Assembly: GCA_020048595.1 (NCBI GenBank)
Contig: JAIFMH010000356.1
Span: 1 to 9,775 of the forward strand
DNA length: 9,775 nucleotides
From: Bacteroidota bacterium
GTDB lineage: Bacteria; Bacteroidota; Bacteroidia; Bacteroidales; UBA4417
Direction: 5' to 3'
The notes under the pieces were generated by a model. The model was not told where the DNA came from. It was given only the letters and a program-made list of their open reading frames with translations, and ran no database searches. Position 1 is the first letter of the stretch; the number at the start of each line of letters is the position of its first letter. The position numbers and the translations under genes are program-made. Positions 1 through 6,190 of the stretch are shown here, piece after piece.

Positions 1-201
1 TTTTACCTGGTTACAAATTTCGCCAGCTGGACTTCAGGTTTAATGCCTTATCCTATGAATGTAGCAGGTCTTATGCAATCGTATATTGCCGGACTGCCTT
101 TCCTGTTTAACGGTATACTTGGTGATCTTTTCTATACTTCAGTACTTTTTGGAGCAGTATATTTTGCATCAAGCCATCAGTCTATTTATGTAAAAAAATA
201 A
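1..201 (+). CDS. DUF6580-like integral membrane protein, C-terminal part (5' end outside window)
   Basis: Frame 1 is open from the first base and ends in TAA at 199-201, giving the last 66 residues of a protein whose start lies upstream of the window. The fragment is hydrophobic, with a membrane-type stretch near its end (GDLFYTSVLFGAVYFA). It also has a pattern of TNF..W, YP.N.AGL, SYIAGLPF and GDLFY that I recognise from the DUF6580 family of putative membrane proteins, thought to resemble substrate-binding (S) components of ECF-type transporters. The substrate is not known and I do not assign one. The short VKK tail is probably cytosolic. The gene converges on the minus-strand GroES-like gene and is followed 27 bases later by a strong terminator hairpin. 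Family assignment rests on remembered motif similarity over a short fragment, so it is moderately sure; the reading frame itself is clear. Confidence 0.68.
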   Translation, partial: FYLVTNFASWTSGLMPYPMNVAGLMQSYIAGLPFLFNGILGDLFYTSVLFGAVYFASSHQSIYVKK

Positions 202-227
202 ATCTCCGGATAACGGGAATACTTTAA

Positions 228-264
228 GCAAAAAGTCCTTACTTGCGGGTAAGGACTTTTTTGC
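228..264. terminator. Bidirectional intrinsic terminator between convergent genes
   Basis: A 13-base-pair perfect stem (230-242 with 249-261) surrounds a six-base loop (243-248). The core AGTCCTTAC/GTAAGGACT is flanked by an A-run on the left and a T-run on the right, so both RNA strands end in a U-tract. It lies between the stop of the membrane protein gene (201) and the stop of the minus-strand GroES-like gene (289), as expected for a shared terminator of two convergent genes. Confidence 0.88.
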
Positions 265-288
265 TTTTTAACCGAGGTATTTCATTTA

Positions 289-660
289 CTAAACCGATTC
301 ATCTCTTTCAAGAAGCAATATCGAATATTGTGGAACAATCAGATATTTCTGGTCATTATATATTATTTCAACTGCTCCTTTAAGCAGAAAAATAGCAACA
401 TCTCCAACCACTGGCTGAAGAGGAATATACCTGATCCTATCGTCTTTTTTAGGTTTCCAGGGTTCACTGTCATCATCATTTAAATAGGGAATAGGAATAC
501 CGGGACCCACTTTCACTACATATCCATGCTGAATTTCTTCCTTTTCCGAATACCCGGGAGGTAAAAAAAGTCCGCTCTTAGTTTTTGACTTAGTAGAAAT
601 GGGTTTAATAAGGACTTTATCCCCAACAACTATAAGGTTTTCAAGATTATCTTCTGACAT
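289..660 (-). CDS. GroES-like (Cpn10 family) co-chaperone
   Basis: A 123-residue protein of the Cpn10/GroES fold. After a short acidic N-terminus comes the first barrel strand VVGDKVLIKP (about 11-20). Next is a glycine/lysine-rich stretch with a hydrophobic tripeptide LFL (31-33), in the place of the GroES mobile loop that docks on GroEL. Then come HGYVVKVGPG (45-54) and VVGDVAIFL...VEIIYNDQKYLIVPQYSILLLER (84-119), matching the end of the family. It is longer than the usual roughly 95 residues, mainly through an insertion at about 55-82 with an acidic patch (NDDDSEPW) in the region of the GroES dome loop. No groEL lies next to it, so this is probably the extra GroES-like protein seen in Bacteroidota rather than the main groES. 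The ATG at 658-660 has no Shine-Dalgarno site. It is transcribed away from the mutL block, from a likely promoter at 725-732. Whether it works with GroEL is inference. Confidence 0.85.
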   Translation of the reverse strand: MSEDNLENLIVVGDKVLIKPISTKSKTKSGLFLPPGYSEKEEIQHGYVVKVGPGIPIPYLNDDDSEPWKPKKDDRIRYIPLQPVVGDVAIFLLKGAVEIIYNDQKYLIVPQYSILLLERDESV

Positions 661-724
661 TTTTACAGGTATGTTTTGAAATGCAGTTATTTAGAGCGCA
701 ATTCCAAAAAGCATTGATAATATG

Positions 725-732
725 CAAATGTA
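725..732 (-). promoter_or_regulatory. Putative Bacteroidota -7 box (TACATTTG) for the GroES-like gene
   Basis: Read on the minus strand this is TACATTTG, a full match to the Bacteroidota primary sigma factor -7 consensus TAnnTTTG. It lies 64 bases upstream of the GroES-like start codon. No clear -33 TTTG is seen at the usual distance; that region overlaps the opposing -7 box. Confidence 0.6.
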
Positions 733-746
733 TCACTTTTTTGAGG

Positions 747-754
747 TACTTTTG
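747..754 (+). promoter_or_regulatory. Putative Bacteroidota -7 box (TACTTTTG) for the mutL block
   Basis: TACTTTTG matches the TAnnTTTG consensus in full and predicts a transcription start near 760-762, about 40 bases before the ATG at 803. No convincing TTTG is visible at the -33 distance. It is the only clear consensus -7 box I noticed upstream of the rightward genes, so it may serve the small membrane protein gene, mutL and possibly more. Confidence 0.6.
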
Positions 755-802
755 CAGTAAGAATTGAAAGGATTCCAATTTTTAAAATTGAATGGTAAAT
801 AT

Positions 803-1072
803 ATGAAACTGATAGGGATACGGACCCCGAAACCAAGAAAATATTCGGTCAAACCTGTTTTTTATGATCCTGTTAAAGAAGCCCAGGAAAAGAGGTTGAA
901 AGAACCGGGACTTGGAGAGAGTATGCCTGGCAATGAATTGCGTATGCGTATGCAACTGCGAATGAACAGGAAAAAACTGGATGAGCGGATTCGTAAACGG
1001 TCGCGTACTATGAGTGTATTATTCACAGTTCTTTTGCTTCTCCTTGTATTATATTATATTTTCGTCAAATAG
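803..1072 (+). CDS. Small tail-anchored membrane protein of unknown function
   Basis: From the ATG at 803 this encodes 89 residues. The N-terminal part is strongly basic and soluble, with a motif of aromatic residues, prolines and acidic residues (RKYSVKPVFYDPVKEAQEKR, 12-31) resembling conserved hypothetical proteins encoded near mutL in other Bacteroidota. A lysine/arginine-rich segment (52-68) leads to one hydrophobic helix (about 70-87, SVLFTVLLLLLVLYYIFV) that ends the protein. The predicted topology is N-terminus in the cytosol with a C-terminal anchor, with no signal peptide or enzyme motif. An in-frame TTG at 764 would add 13 residues, but it sits almost on the predicted transcription start, so the ATG is preferred. 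The stop is 64 bases before mutL, so co-transcription is likely. Function is unknown; the family resemblance is from memory. Confidence 0.75.
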   Translation: MKLIGIRTPKPRKYSVKPVFYDPVKEAQEKRLKEPGLGESMPGNELRMRMQLRMNRKKLDERIRKRSRTMSVLFTVLLLLLVLYYIFVK

Positions 1073-1090
1073 CAAACCTGATAGTGAAAA

Positions 1091-1110
1091 CCCAATTATA
1101 CCCAATTATT
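1091..1110 (+). repeat. Two tandem copies of a 10-base unit in the mutL leader
   Basis: CCCAATTATA is followed directly by CCCAATTATT, nine of ten bases identical, within the 64-base gap in front of mutL. It may be chance or slippage in AT-rich DNA; no regulatory role is shown. Confidence 0.55.
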
Positions 1111-1136
1111 ATACTCATTACCAATAAATTACAGTT

Positions 1137-2999
1137 ATGTCAGATCTGATCAGGCTGCTTCCGGATTCCGTTGCTAATCAGATTGCTGCCGGTGAAGTAA
1201 TACAACGTCCGGCTTCGGCAGTAAAGGAACTGCTTGAAAATGCTATTGACGCCGGAGCAACCCAAATAAAATTACTGGTAAAAGATGCCGGTAAAATCCT
1301 TATTCAGGTAATAGATAATGGAACCGGCATGTCAGAAACAGATGCCCGGATGTGTTTCGAGCGTCATGCAACGTCTAAAATAAGAGAAGCTAACGACTTG
1401 TTTTCGATCCGCACACTGGGATTCAGAGGTGAAGCGCTGGCTTCTATTGCAGCTATTGCCCAGGTTGAGCTTAAAACAAGAAAAGTAGATGAAGAAGTTG
1501 GTACCAGCATCATAATTGAAGGTACTAAAGTTAAAAGTCAGGAACCTGTTGCTTGTCAGCAAGGAACTACATTTATTGTTAAAAACCTCTTTTACAACAT
1601 TCCTGCCAGGCGCTATTTCCTTAAATCGGATAATGTTGAATTCCGCCATATCCTCGAAGAGTTTCAACGGGTTGCGTTGGTGCATCCTGATATTGAATTC
1701 TCCTTATTTAACAATGACAAGCCTGTTTTTCAACTTACAAAAGGAAACCTCAGGCAAAGGATAGTACATATTTTTGGTAACCAGATTAACGAAAAACTTT
1801 TACCCGTTGAAGCAAAAACAGAACTTGTTTCAGTGATAGGTTATATTGGAAAACCGGAAACAGCCAGGAAAACCCGTGGCGAACAGTATTTTTTCGCCAA
1901 TGGCAGATTTATCAAGCACCCTTATCTGCATCATGCAGTAGAACAGGCATTTGAAGAGCTGATTCCTGATTCTGCCATTCCCTCCTACTTCCTTTACATT
2001 GAAGTTGATCCTTCTACCATTGATATCAATATACATCCTACAAAAACCGAAGTCAATTTTCAGAATGGCCAGCTATTGTATGCTTCCATCAGGACTTCTG
2101 TTAAACATGCTCTGGGAATGTTCAGCCTGAGCCCGACTATTGACTTTGATACAGAACCCACTTTTGATTTCCATGCTCCTAAGGGGTATGAACCCAAAGA
2201 ACCTACAATAACAGTAAATCCTGATTATAATCCCTTCAGAAAGCAGCCGCAAAACTTCCTGAAAGCGAATGCAGGAATGACACCTAATGTTAAAGGTTGG
2301 GAAAAGATGTATGAAGGAATTGCAAATCAGCCGGCAACACAATCACAGCAGGACGAAAACAGGGATTTTCAGCTAATTCCAACACAACAGCATGAAAATG
2401 ATCAGGCACTGATTCCGGAGAATAGCATTTACGAAGCGAATAAACTTTTTCAGGTCCAGAATCGTTTTATTGTTGCTAATGTGAAGTCTGGATTATTAAT
2501 TGTGGACCAACAAAAAGCGAATGAACGGATTATTTTTGAAAGGATCAGTTCAAATGCTGAAGGTCAGGCTATTTCGAGGCAGCGAGTTCTTTTTCCGCAA
2601 ACATTTCAGCTTTCAACAATTGATGCTGAGGTTATAAATGAAATAATTGCTGACCTTGACAGTCTTGGTTTCGAAATTTCGAATATGGGTGGCGGAACAT
2701 TTGTGATAAATACCGTACCTTCGAATATGCCATCGGGCGAGATTATTGATTTTATTGATGGATTATTGGAAGACTTTAAGAAAGACAGGACAGATTCAGC
2801 TGATGATCAACGAATTAAACTTGCAAGGATAATTGCCGGGAACATGGCTGTTAAAACGGCTCAAACGTTAAAGGTTGAAGAAATGCAACAATTAATTGAT
2901 GAACTCTTTGCATGCCAGGTTCCTGATATTGCTCCTGATGGCAGTAGAGTGCTCAAAATAATTCAGGCGCAGGAGATTGATAAGTTAATTGGGAAGTAA
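1137..2999 (+). CDS. mutL: DNA mismatch repair protein MutL
   Basis: A 620-residue MutL, normal in length. MutL couples mismatch recognition by MutS to downstream strand removal in the cytosol. The N-terminal GHKL ATPase domain shows ELLENAIDAGAT (31-42; E31 the likely catalytic base, N35 for Mg), DNGTGM (60-65), TLGFRGEALASIA (93-105) and the ATP-lid region ending in PARR (156-159). The transducer domain carries NIHPTKTEV (298-306) with the conserved lysine K303. A glutamine/proline-rich linker spans about 330-430, then a C-terminal dimerisation domain from about 431. There the endonuclease signature DQHA(x)2E(x)4E is changed to DQQK-AN-E (457-463), and the zinc-site motifs near the end read AGNMAVK (567-573) and APDGSR (599-604), lacking the usual cysteine and histidine. 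Nuclease activity is therefore doubtful. The ATG at 1137 has no Shine-Dalgarno site. Family assignment is very sure. Confidence 0.98.
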   Translation: MSDLIRLLPDSVANQIAAGEVIQRPASAVKELLENAIDAGATQIKLLVKDAGKILIQVIDNGTGMSETDARMCFERHATSKIREANDLFSIRTLGFRGEALASIAAIAQVELKTRKVDEEVGTSIIIEGTKVKSQEPVACQQGTTFIVKNLFYNIPARRYFLKSDNVEFRHILEEFQRVALVHPDIEFSLFNNDKPVFQLTKGNLRQRIVHIFGNQINEKLLPVEAKTELVSVIGYIGKPETARKTRGEQYFFANGRFIKHPYLHHAVEQAFEELIPDSAIPSYFLYIEVDPSTIDINIHPTKTEVNFQNGQLLYASIRTSVKHALGMFSLSPTIDFDTEPTFDFHAPKGYEPKEPTITVNPDYNPFRKQPQNFLKANAGMTPNVKGWEKMYEGIANQPATQSQQDENRDFQLIPTQQHENDQALIPENSIYEANKLFQVQNRFIVANVKSGLLIVDQQKANERIIFERISSNAEGQAISRQRVLFPQTFQLSTIDAEVINEIIADLDSLGFEISNMGGGTFVINTVPSNMPSGEIIDFIDGLLEDFKKDRTDSADDQRIKLARIIAGNMAVKTAQTLKVEEMQQLIDELFACQVPDIAPDGSRVLKIIQAQEIDKLIGK

Positions 3000-3008
3000 T
3001 TTTTGATT

Positions 3009-3031
3009 AATAGTTAATGGAAAATAGTTAA
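3009..3031 (+). repeat. Short direct repeat AATAGTTAA after mutL
   Basis: AATAGTTAA occurs at 3009-3017 and again at 3023-3031, spaced 14 bases start to start, in the 71-base AT-rich gap between mutL and the first rhomboid gene. It is low-complexity sequence and I see no function; the gap contains no clear terminator or consensus -7 box. Confidence 0.45.
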
Positions 3032-3070
3032 ATAAGAGACTGAATTTAATAGAATTAAGCAGATAAAAAT

Positions 3071-3943
3071 ATGAGTTACGAGAGATACAGCCCTTCCGGT
3101 TTTGGTTTTTTGCCTCCGGTTGTCAAAAATTTAATAATAATCAATGTATTATTTTTCATAGCCACTTTCGTGGTTGGTAATGCCGGACACATTGACCTGA
3201 CAGATTATCTTGGACTGCATTATTTTGCAGCTCAGAAGTTTGCTCCATACCAGTTCATAACCTACATGTTTATGCACGGCAATTTTTCGCATATCTTCTT
3301 TAATATGTTTGCGTTATGGATGTTTGGAAGTGTTTTGGAACAGGTTTGGGGGCCTAAAAAGTTTCTGCTCTACTACATTATTACCGGTATTGGTGCTGCC
3401 TTGGTTCATTACCTGGTTTTTTACTTTCAGATTACTCCGGTTATTGAAAGCATTGATGCCTTCATCGCACATCCTGATTTAGCCTCATTGCAGCAATTTG
3501 CTTCTAATCATAAGTTTAATATCAGTGAATCATCGGGAGATTTTTCCCTGGCATTTGACAATTTTAAGCAGAACTATATTACATTGCAACAAGATCCGGG
3601 AAATATGCAGGCCATGCAGGAATCAGTAAATTTTATTGCCTTGTATCGTGAGCATTATCTTGATTTGCCAGTTGTTGTTGGCGCTTCAGGAGCAATTTAT
3701 GGCTTACTTCTGGCTTTTGGAATGTTGTTTCCAAACTCACTTATCTACCTCTATTTCTTCATCCCTATCAAAGCAAAGTGGTTTGTTATTATATTTGGTA
3801 TAATTGAGCTGGTATCGGGATTTTACGATCAAGGAAGTAATGTCGCTCACTTCGCACATTTGGGTGGAATGATTTTTGGCTTTTTCCTTATCATTTATTG
3901 GAAAAAGAAATCAAATTCACGCCGAAATGATTACCTGAGATAG
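3071..3943 (+). CDS. Rhomboid family intramembrane serine protease (with large loop insertion)
   Basis: A 290-residue polytopic membrane protein of the rhomboid family, which cleaves transmembrane substrates inside the membrane. After a first membrane helix (about 18-38), the segment FMHGNFSHIFFN (67-78) carries H69, H74 and N78, equivalent to H145, H150 and N154 of E. coli GlpG (oxyanion site). The catalytic serine motif is GASG (204-207, S206). The last core helix has AHFAHLGGMIFG (259-270), with H263 as the likely catalytic histidine, so the dyad is complete. About 80 hydrophilic residues (roughly 122-200) are inserted between the third helix and the serine helix. The tail is short and basic. 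It is the first of two adjacent rhomboid genes, 71 bases after mutL and 84 bases before the second. Its substrate is unknown. The ATG at 3071 is preceded by an A-rich leader without a Shine-Dalgarno site. Confidence 0.94.
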   Translation: MSYERYSPSGFGFLPPVVKNLIIINVLFFIATFVVGNAGHIDLTDYLGLHYFAAQKFAPYQFITYMFMHGNFSHIFFNMFALWMFGSVLEQVWGPKKFLLYYIITGIGAALVHYLVFYFQITPVIESIDAFIAHPDLASLQQFASNHKFNISESSGDFSLAFDNFKQNYITLQQDPGNMQAMQESVNFIALYREHYLDLPVVVGASGAIYGLLLAFGMLFPNSLIYLYFFIPIKAKWFVIIFGIIELVSGFYDQGSNVAHFAHLGGMIFGFFLIIYWKKKSNSRRNDYLR

Positions 3944-3974
3944 GTAGATATTCATTTAACTTACAATATATCAA

Positions 3975-3997
3975 TGTTTTCTGATTGACAGAAAATA
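3975..3997 (+). other. Small hairpin between the two rhomboid genes
   Basis: TTTTCTG (3977-3983) pairs with CAGAAAA (3989-3995) around a five-base loop, and can be extended by a G-T wobble and one T-A pair. No T-run follows, so it is not a typical terminator. It could affect mRNA processing or be chance; no consensus -7 box was seen in this gap. Confidence 0.4.
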
Positions 3998-4027
3998 GTA
4001 AAGGATAGAAACAGAACTTTTAAAACA

Positions 4028-4945
4028 ATGATTTACAATCAGTCAGCAGGCGAACGATTAAGAAGTATGATGCAGGTGAAGCCGGCACTTTCACAACTTA
4101 TAATTGCGAATGTAGCAGTATGGTTTGTATTGGCACTTGTTCAACTTTTAGGTTTTCTTTTTGAACCATCGGGTACACGTGGCGATCAACTGTGGCTTGA
4201 TTCGGTACTTAAATGGATTGGCGTTCCGGCAGCAATCCCCAACCTGCTGCTTAAACCATGGACTATCATCACATACATGTTTGTTCAGGAAGGATTCTGG
4301 CACTTGTTTTTCAATATGATATGGCTTTACTGGTTTGGTAAAATATTTATGGAATTTATGCCCGGACGCAAGATTTATACTATTTATCTGATAGGCGGAA
4401 TCTCAGGAGCGTTGACTTTTATTCTGGCTTACAATATTTTTCCGGTATTCCAGGACACAATTCACTTATCTACAACAATAGGAGCGTCGGCCTCTGTACT
4501 CGCCATAACTATTGCTACTGCAGTCCTGGTGCCTGATTACACTGTAAATCTGTTATTCATAGGGCCTGTTAAAATTAAGTACATTGCCATTTTTAGTGTT
4601 GTTCTTGATGTGCTTATGATCAGATCAGGCAATGCCGGCGGTCATTTTGCGCACATAGGCGGTGCAATTTCCGGAGCGTTATTCATTTTGTTTATCCGGA
4701 AAGATATTGCAAGGCGTTTAGGATTTTTACACTTAAAAGCAGTACTGCTTAGTCCATTCAAGCGTAAACCTTTGCGAACAGTTCACAGCAAAGGAAGGCC
4801 CTTGAGTGATGAAGAATACAATAAACAGAAAATGCTTAAACAGCAGAAAATTGATCTGATCCTGGATAAAATTTCCCGGAGTGGTTATACAAGTCTTTCT
4901 GCTGAAGAAAAAGAAATTCTTTTCAACAGTAGTAAAAATCAATAA
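4028..4945 (+). CDS. Rhomboid family intramembrane serine protease with C-terminal DUF6576-like tail
   Basis: A 305-residue second rhomboid, clearly not a recent copy of the first. Core motifs are FVQEGFWHLFFN (85-96) with H92 and N96 matching GlpG H150 and N154, GASA (152-155) with catalytic S154, and GHFAHIGGAISG (205-216) with catalytic H209. Two positions differ from the first rhomboid: Q87 stands where it has H69, and alanine follows the serine where glycine is more usual; neither removes the catalytic dyad. There is no large loop before the serine helix. Instead about 75 residues follow the last helix, with a basic stretch (226-256) and a soluble helical end (DEEYNKQKML, LDKISRSGYTSLSAEEKEILF) that I recognise as the DUF6576-type tail common on Bacteroidota rhomboids, probably cytosolic. 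The 84-base and 43-base gaps suggest co-transcription with its neighbours. Substrate unknown. Confidence 0.94.
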   Translation: MIYNQSAGERLRSMMQVKPALSQLIIANVAVWFVLALVQLLGFLFEPSGTRGDQLWLDSVLKWIGVPAAIPNLLLKPWTIITYMFVQEGFWHLFFNMIWLYWFGKIFMEFMPGRKIYTIYLIGGISGALTFILAYNIFPVFQDTIHLSTTIGASASVLAITIATAVLVPDYTVNLLFIGPVKIKYIAIFSVVLDVLMIRSGNAGGHFAHIGGAISGALFILFIRKDIARRLGFLHLKAVLLSPFKRKPLRTVHSKGRPLSDEEYNKQKMLKQQKIDLILDKISRSGYTSLSAEEKEILFNSSKNQ

Positions 4946-4988
4946 GACTTACTAACAGTGCTTACATCTCAATAATCATAAAAATTAA

Positions 4989-6137
4989 TTGGCTACAACA
5001 AAAAAGAAACCTGCTAAAAAAACAAAAGGAAGGATGTCACTAGCTACTAAATTGATGGTAGTTATTAATATTTTCTTTATCGGGCTTTTAGTGTCTTCTT
5101 ATTTGTCGTTGTATGTATCTCCGACAAAATTTTGGCCGCTGGCATTTGCCGGACTAGCTTACCCGTTGATTTTATTGTGTAACCTGTTTTTTGTACTTTT
5201 CTGGCTGGTTTTCCTGAAGAAATATTTCTTATTATCACTCATTACCATATTGTTAGGATACAATCAGATCAAGTCTTATATCAAATTTTCAGGTTCAGAA
5301 CGTAAGCTGTCATTCGAAAACAGCATAAAAGTTATGAGCTATAACGTTCGTTTATTTGATTTGTATAATTGGCGAAATGAATCCGGTAAATCGACCAGGG
5401 CAGCCATCTTCGATTTGATTGACTCAGAATCTTCGGATATTCTCTGTCTTCAGGAATATTACAGCGGTGCCGGAAAGCATGCTGATTTTGCCGATACTAT
5501 CAGCAAAAAGTCAGGATATAAATACCGATATGTTGAACTTATTAATAAGGAAGCCAAAGGTTTGCCATACGGACTGGCAATCTTCAGTAAATACCCGATT
5601 CTTCATACTCAGAAACTGAGTTTCCCAAACAGTAATGTCAATTTTTGTCAATCATGTGATGTACTTATTGGAAAAGATACCATCAGGATTATGAATCTGC
5701 ATCTCGAATCAGTAAAATTCGGGAAAGAAGATTACAATTTTGTGAGTGAAATTACTGCTACTTCCGCTACAAATGATAAAATCAAGAAAGGCTCGCTTGC
5801 GATTTTCGGTAAAATGAAGAATGCTTACATTAAGAGAGCAGTTCAAATAGAAACGGTTGCAGAATTTATCAGGAATTCACCCTATCCTGTTATTTTTACG
5901 GGTGATTTTAATGATACACCAGTTTCATACAGTTACAGGCAGGTTGCTAACGAACTTGATGATACTTTTGTGGATGCAGGGAAAGGATTAGGCCAGACTC
6001 ATGCCCAAATGTTGCCCATGCTTCGGATCGATTACATATTTCACTCAAAAAAGCTGCAAACCATTGATCATAAAACAATTAACAAGGACTATTCAGATCA
6101 TTTTCCGATAGTTGCCCGTTTTGAACTTTCTGAGTAA
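4989..6137 (+). CDS. Membrane-anchored endonuclease/exonuclease/phosphatase (EEP) family protein
   Basis: A protein of 382 residues. A lysine-rich N-terminus is followed by about three membrane helices (roughly 20-43, 48-76 and 78-96) and then an EEP-fold metal-dependent phosphoesterase domain (about 112-381). The active-site set looks complete: MSYNVR (116-121, N119), CLQE (153-156, metal-binding E156), MNLHLES (235-241, H238), TGDFND (304-309, D306 and N308), RIDYIF (346-351, D348) and DYSDHF (367-372, D370 and H371). Families with this fold cut DNA, RNA, phosphoinositides or sphingomyelin, so the substrate cannot be read from the motifs. The chosen start is TTG at 4989, because it keeps the basic leader MATTKKKPAKK before the first helix; the next in-frame ATG is at 5034 (residue 16). 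It lies 43 bases after the second rhomboid gene and 53 before uvrB. Confidence 0.88.
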   Translation: MATTKKKPAKKTKGRMSLATKLMVVINIFFIGLLVSSYLSLYVSPTKFWPLAFAGLAYPLILLCNLFFVLFWLVFLKKYFLLSLITILLGYNQIKSYIKFSGSERKLSFENSIKVMSYNVRLFDLYNWRNESGKSTRAAIFDLIDSESSDILCLQEYYSGAGKHADFADTISKKSGYKYRYVELINKEAKGLPYGLAIFSKYPILHTQKLSFPNSNVNFCQSCDVLIGKDTIRIMNLHLESVKFGKEDYNFVSEITATSATNDKIKKGSLAIFGKMKNAYIKRAVQIETVAEFIRNSPYPVIFTGDFNDTPVSYSYRQVANELDDTFVDAGKGLGQTHAQMLPMLRIDYIFHSKKLQTIDHKTINKDYSDHFPIVARFELSE

Positions 6138-6190
6138 AGTATTAACACTCCGATAAAAGCTTAAAGCACGAATTCAACCCAAAACACCCG

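Noticed and set aside
764..802. TTG start at 764 for the small membrane protein
   Set aside because: It lies about 10 bases after the predicted -7 box, so almost at the transcription start, and the ATG at 803 opens directly onto the basic conserved part.
1332..1685. Open frame on the minus strand inside mutL (117 codons)
   Set aside because: It lies antisense to the well-conserved ATPase domain, has no recognisable domain, and its composition follows from the mutL codons.
6131..6156. Possible hairpin GAGT...ACTC after the EEP gene
   Set aside because: Only four or five pairs with a long loop and no T-run; too weak to call a terminator.
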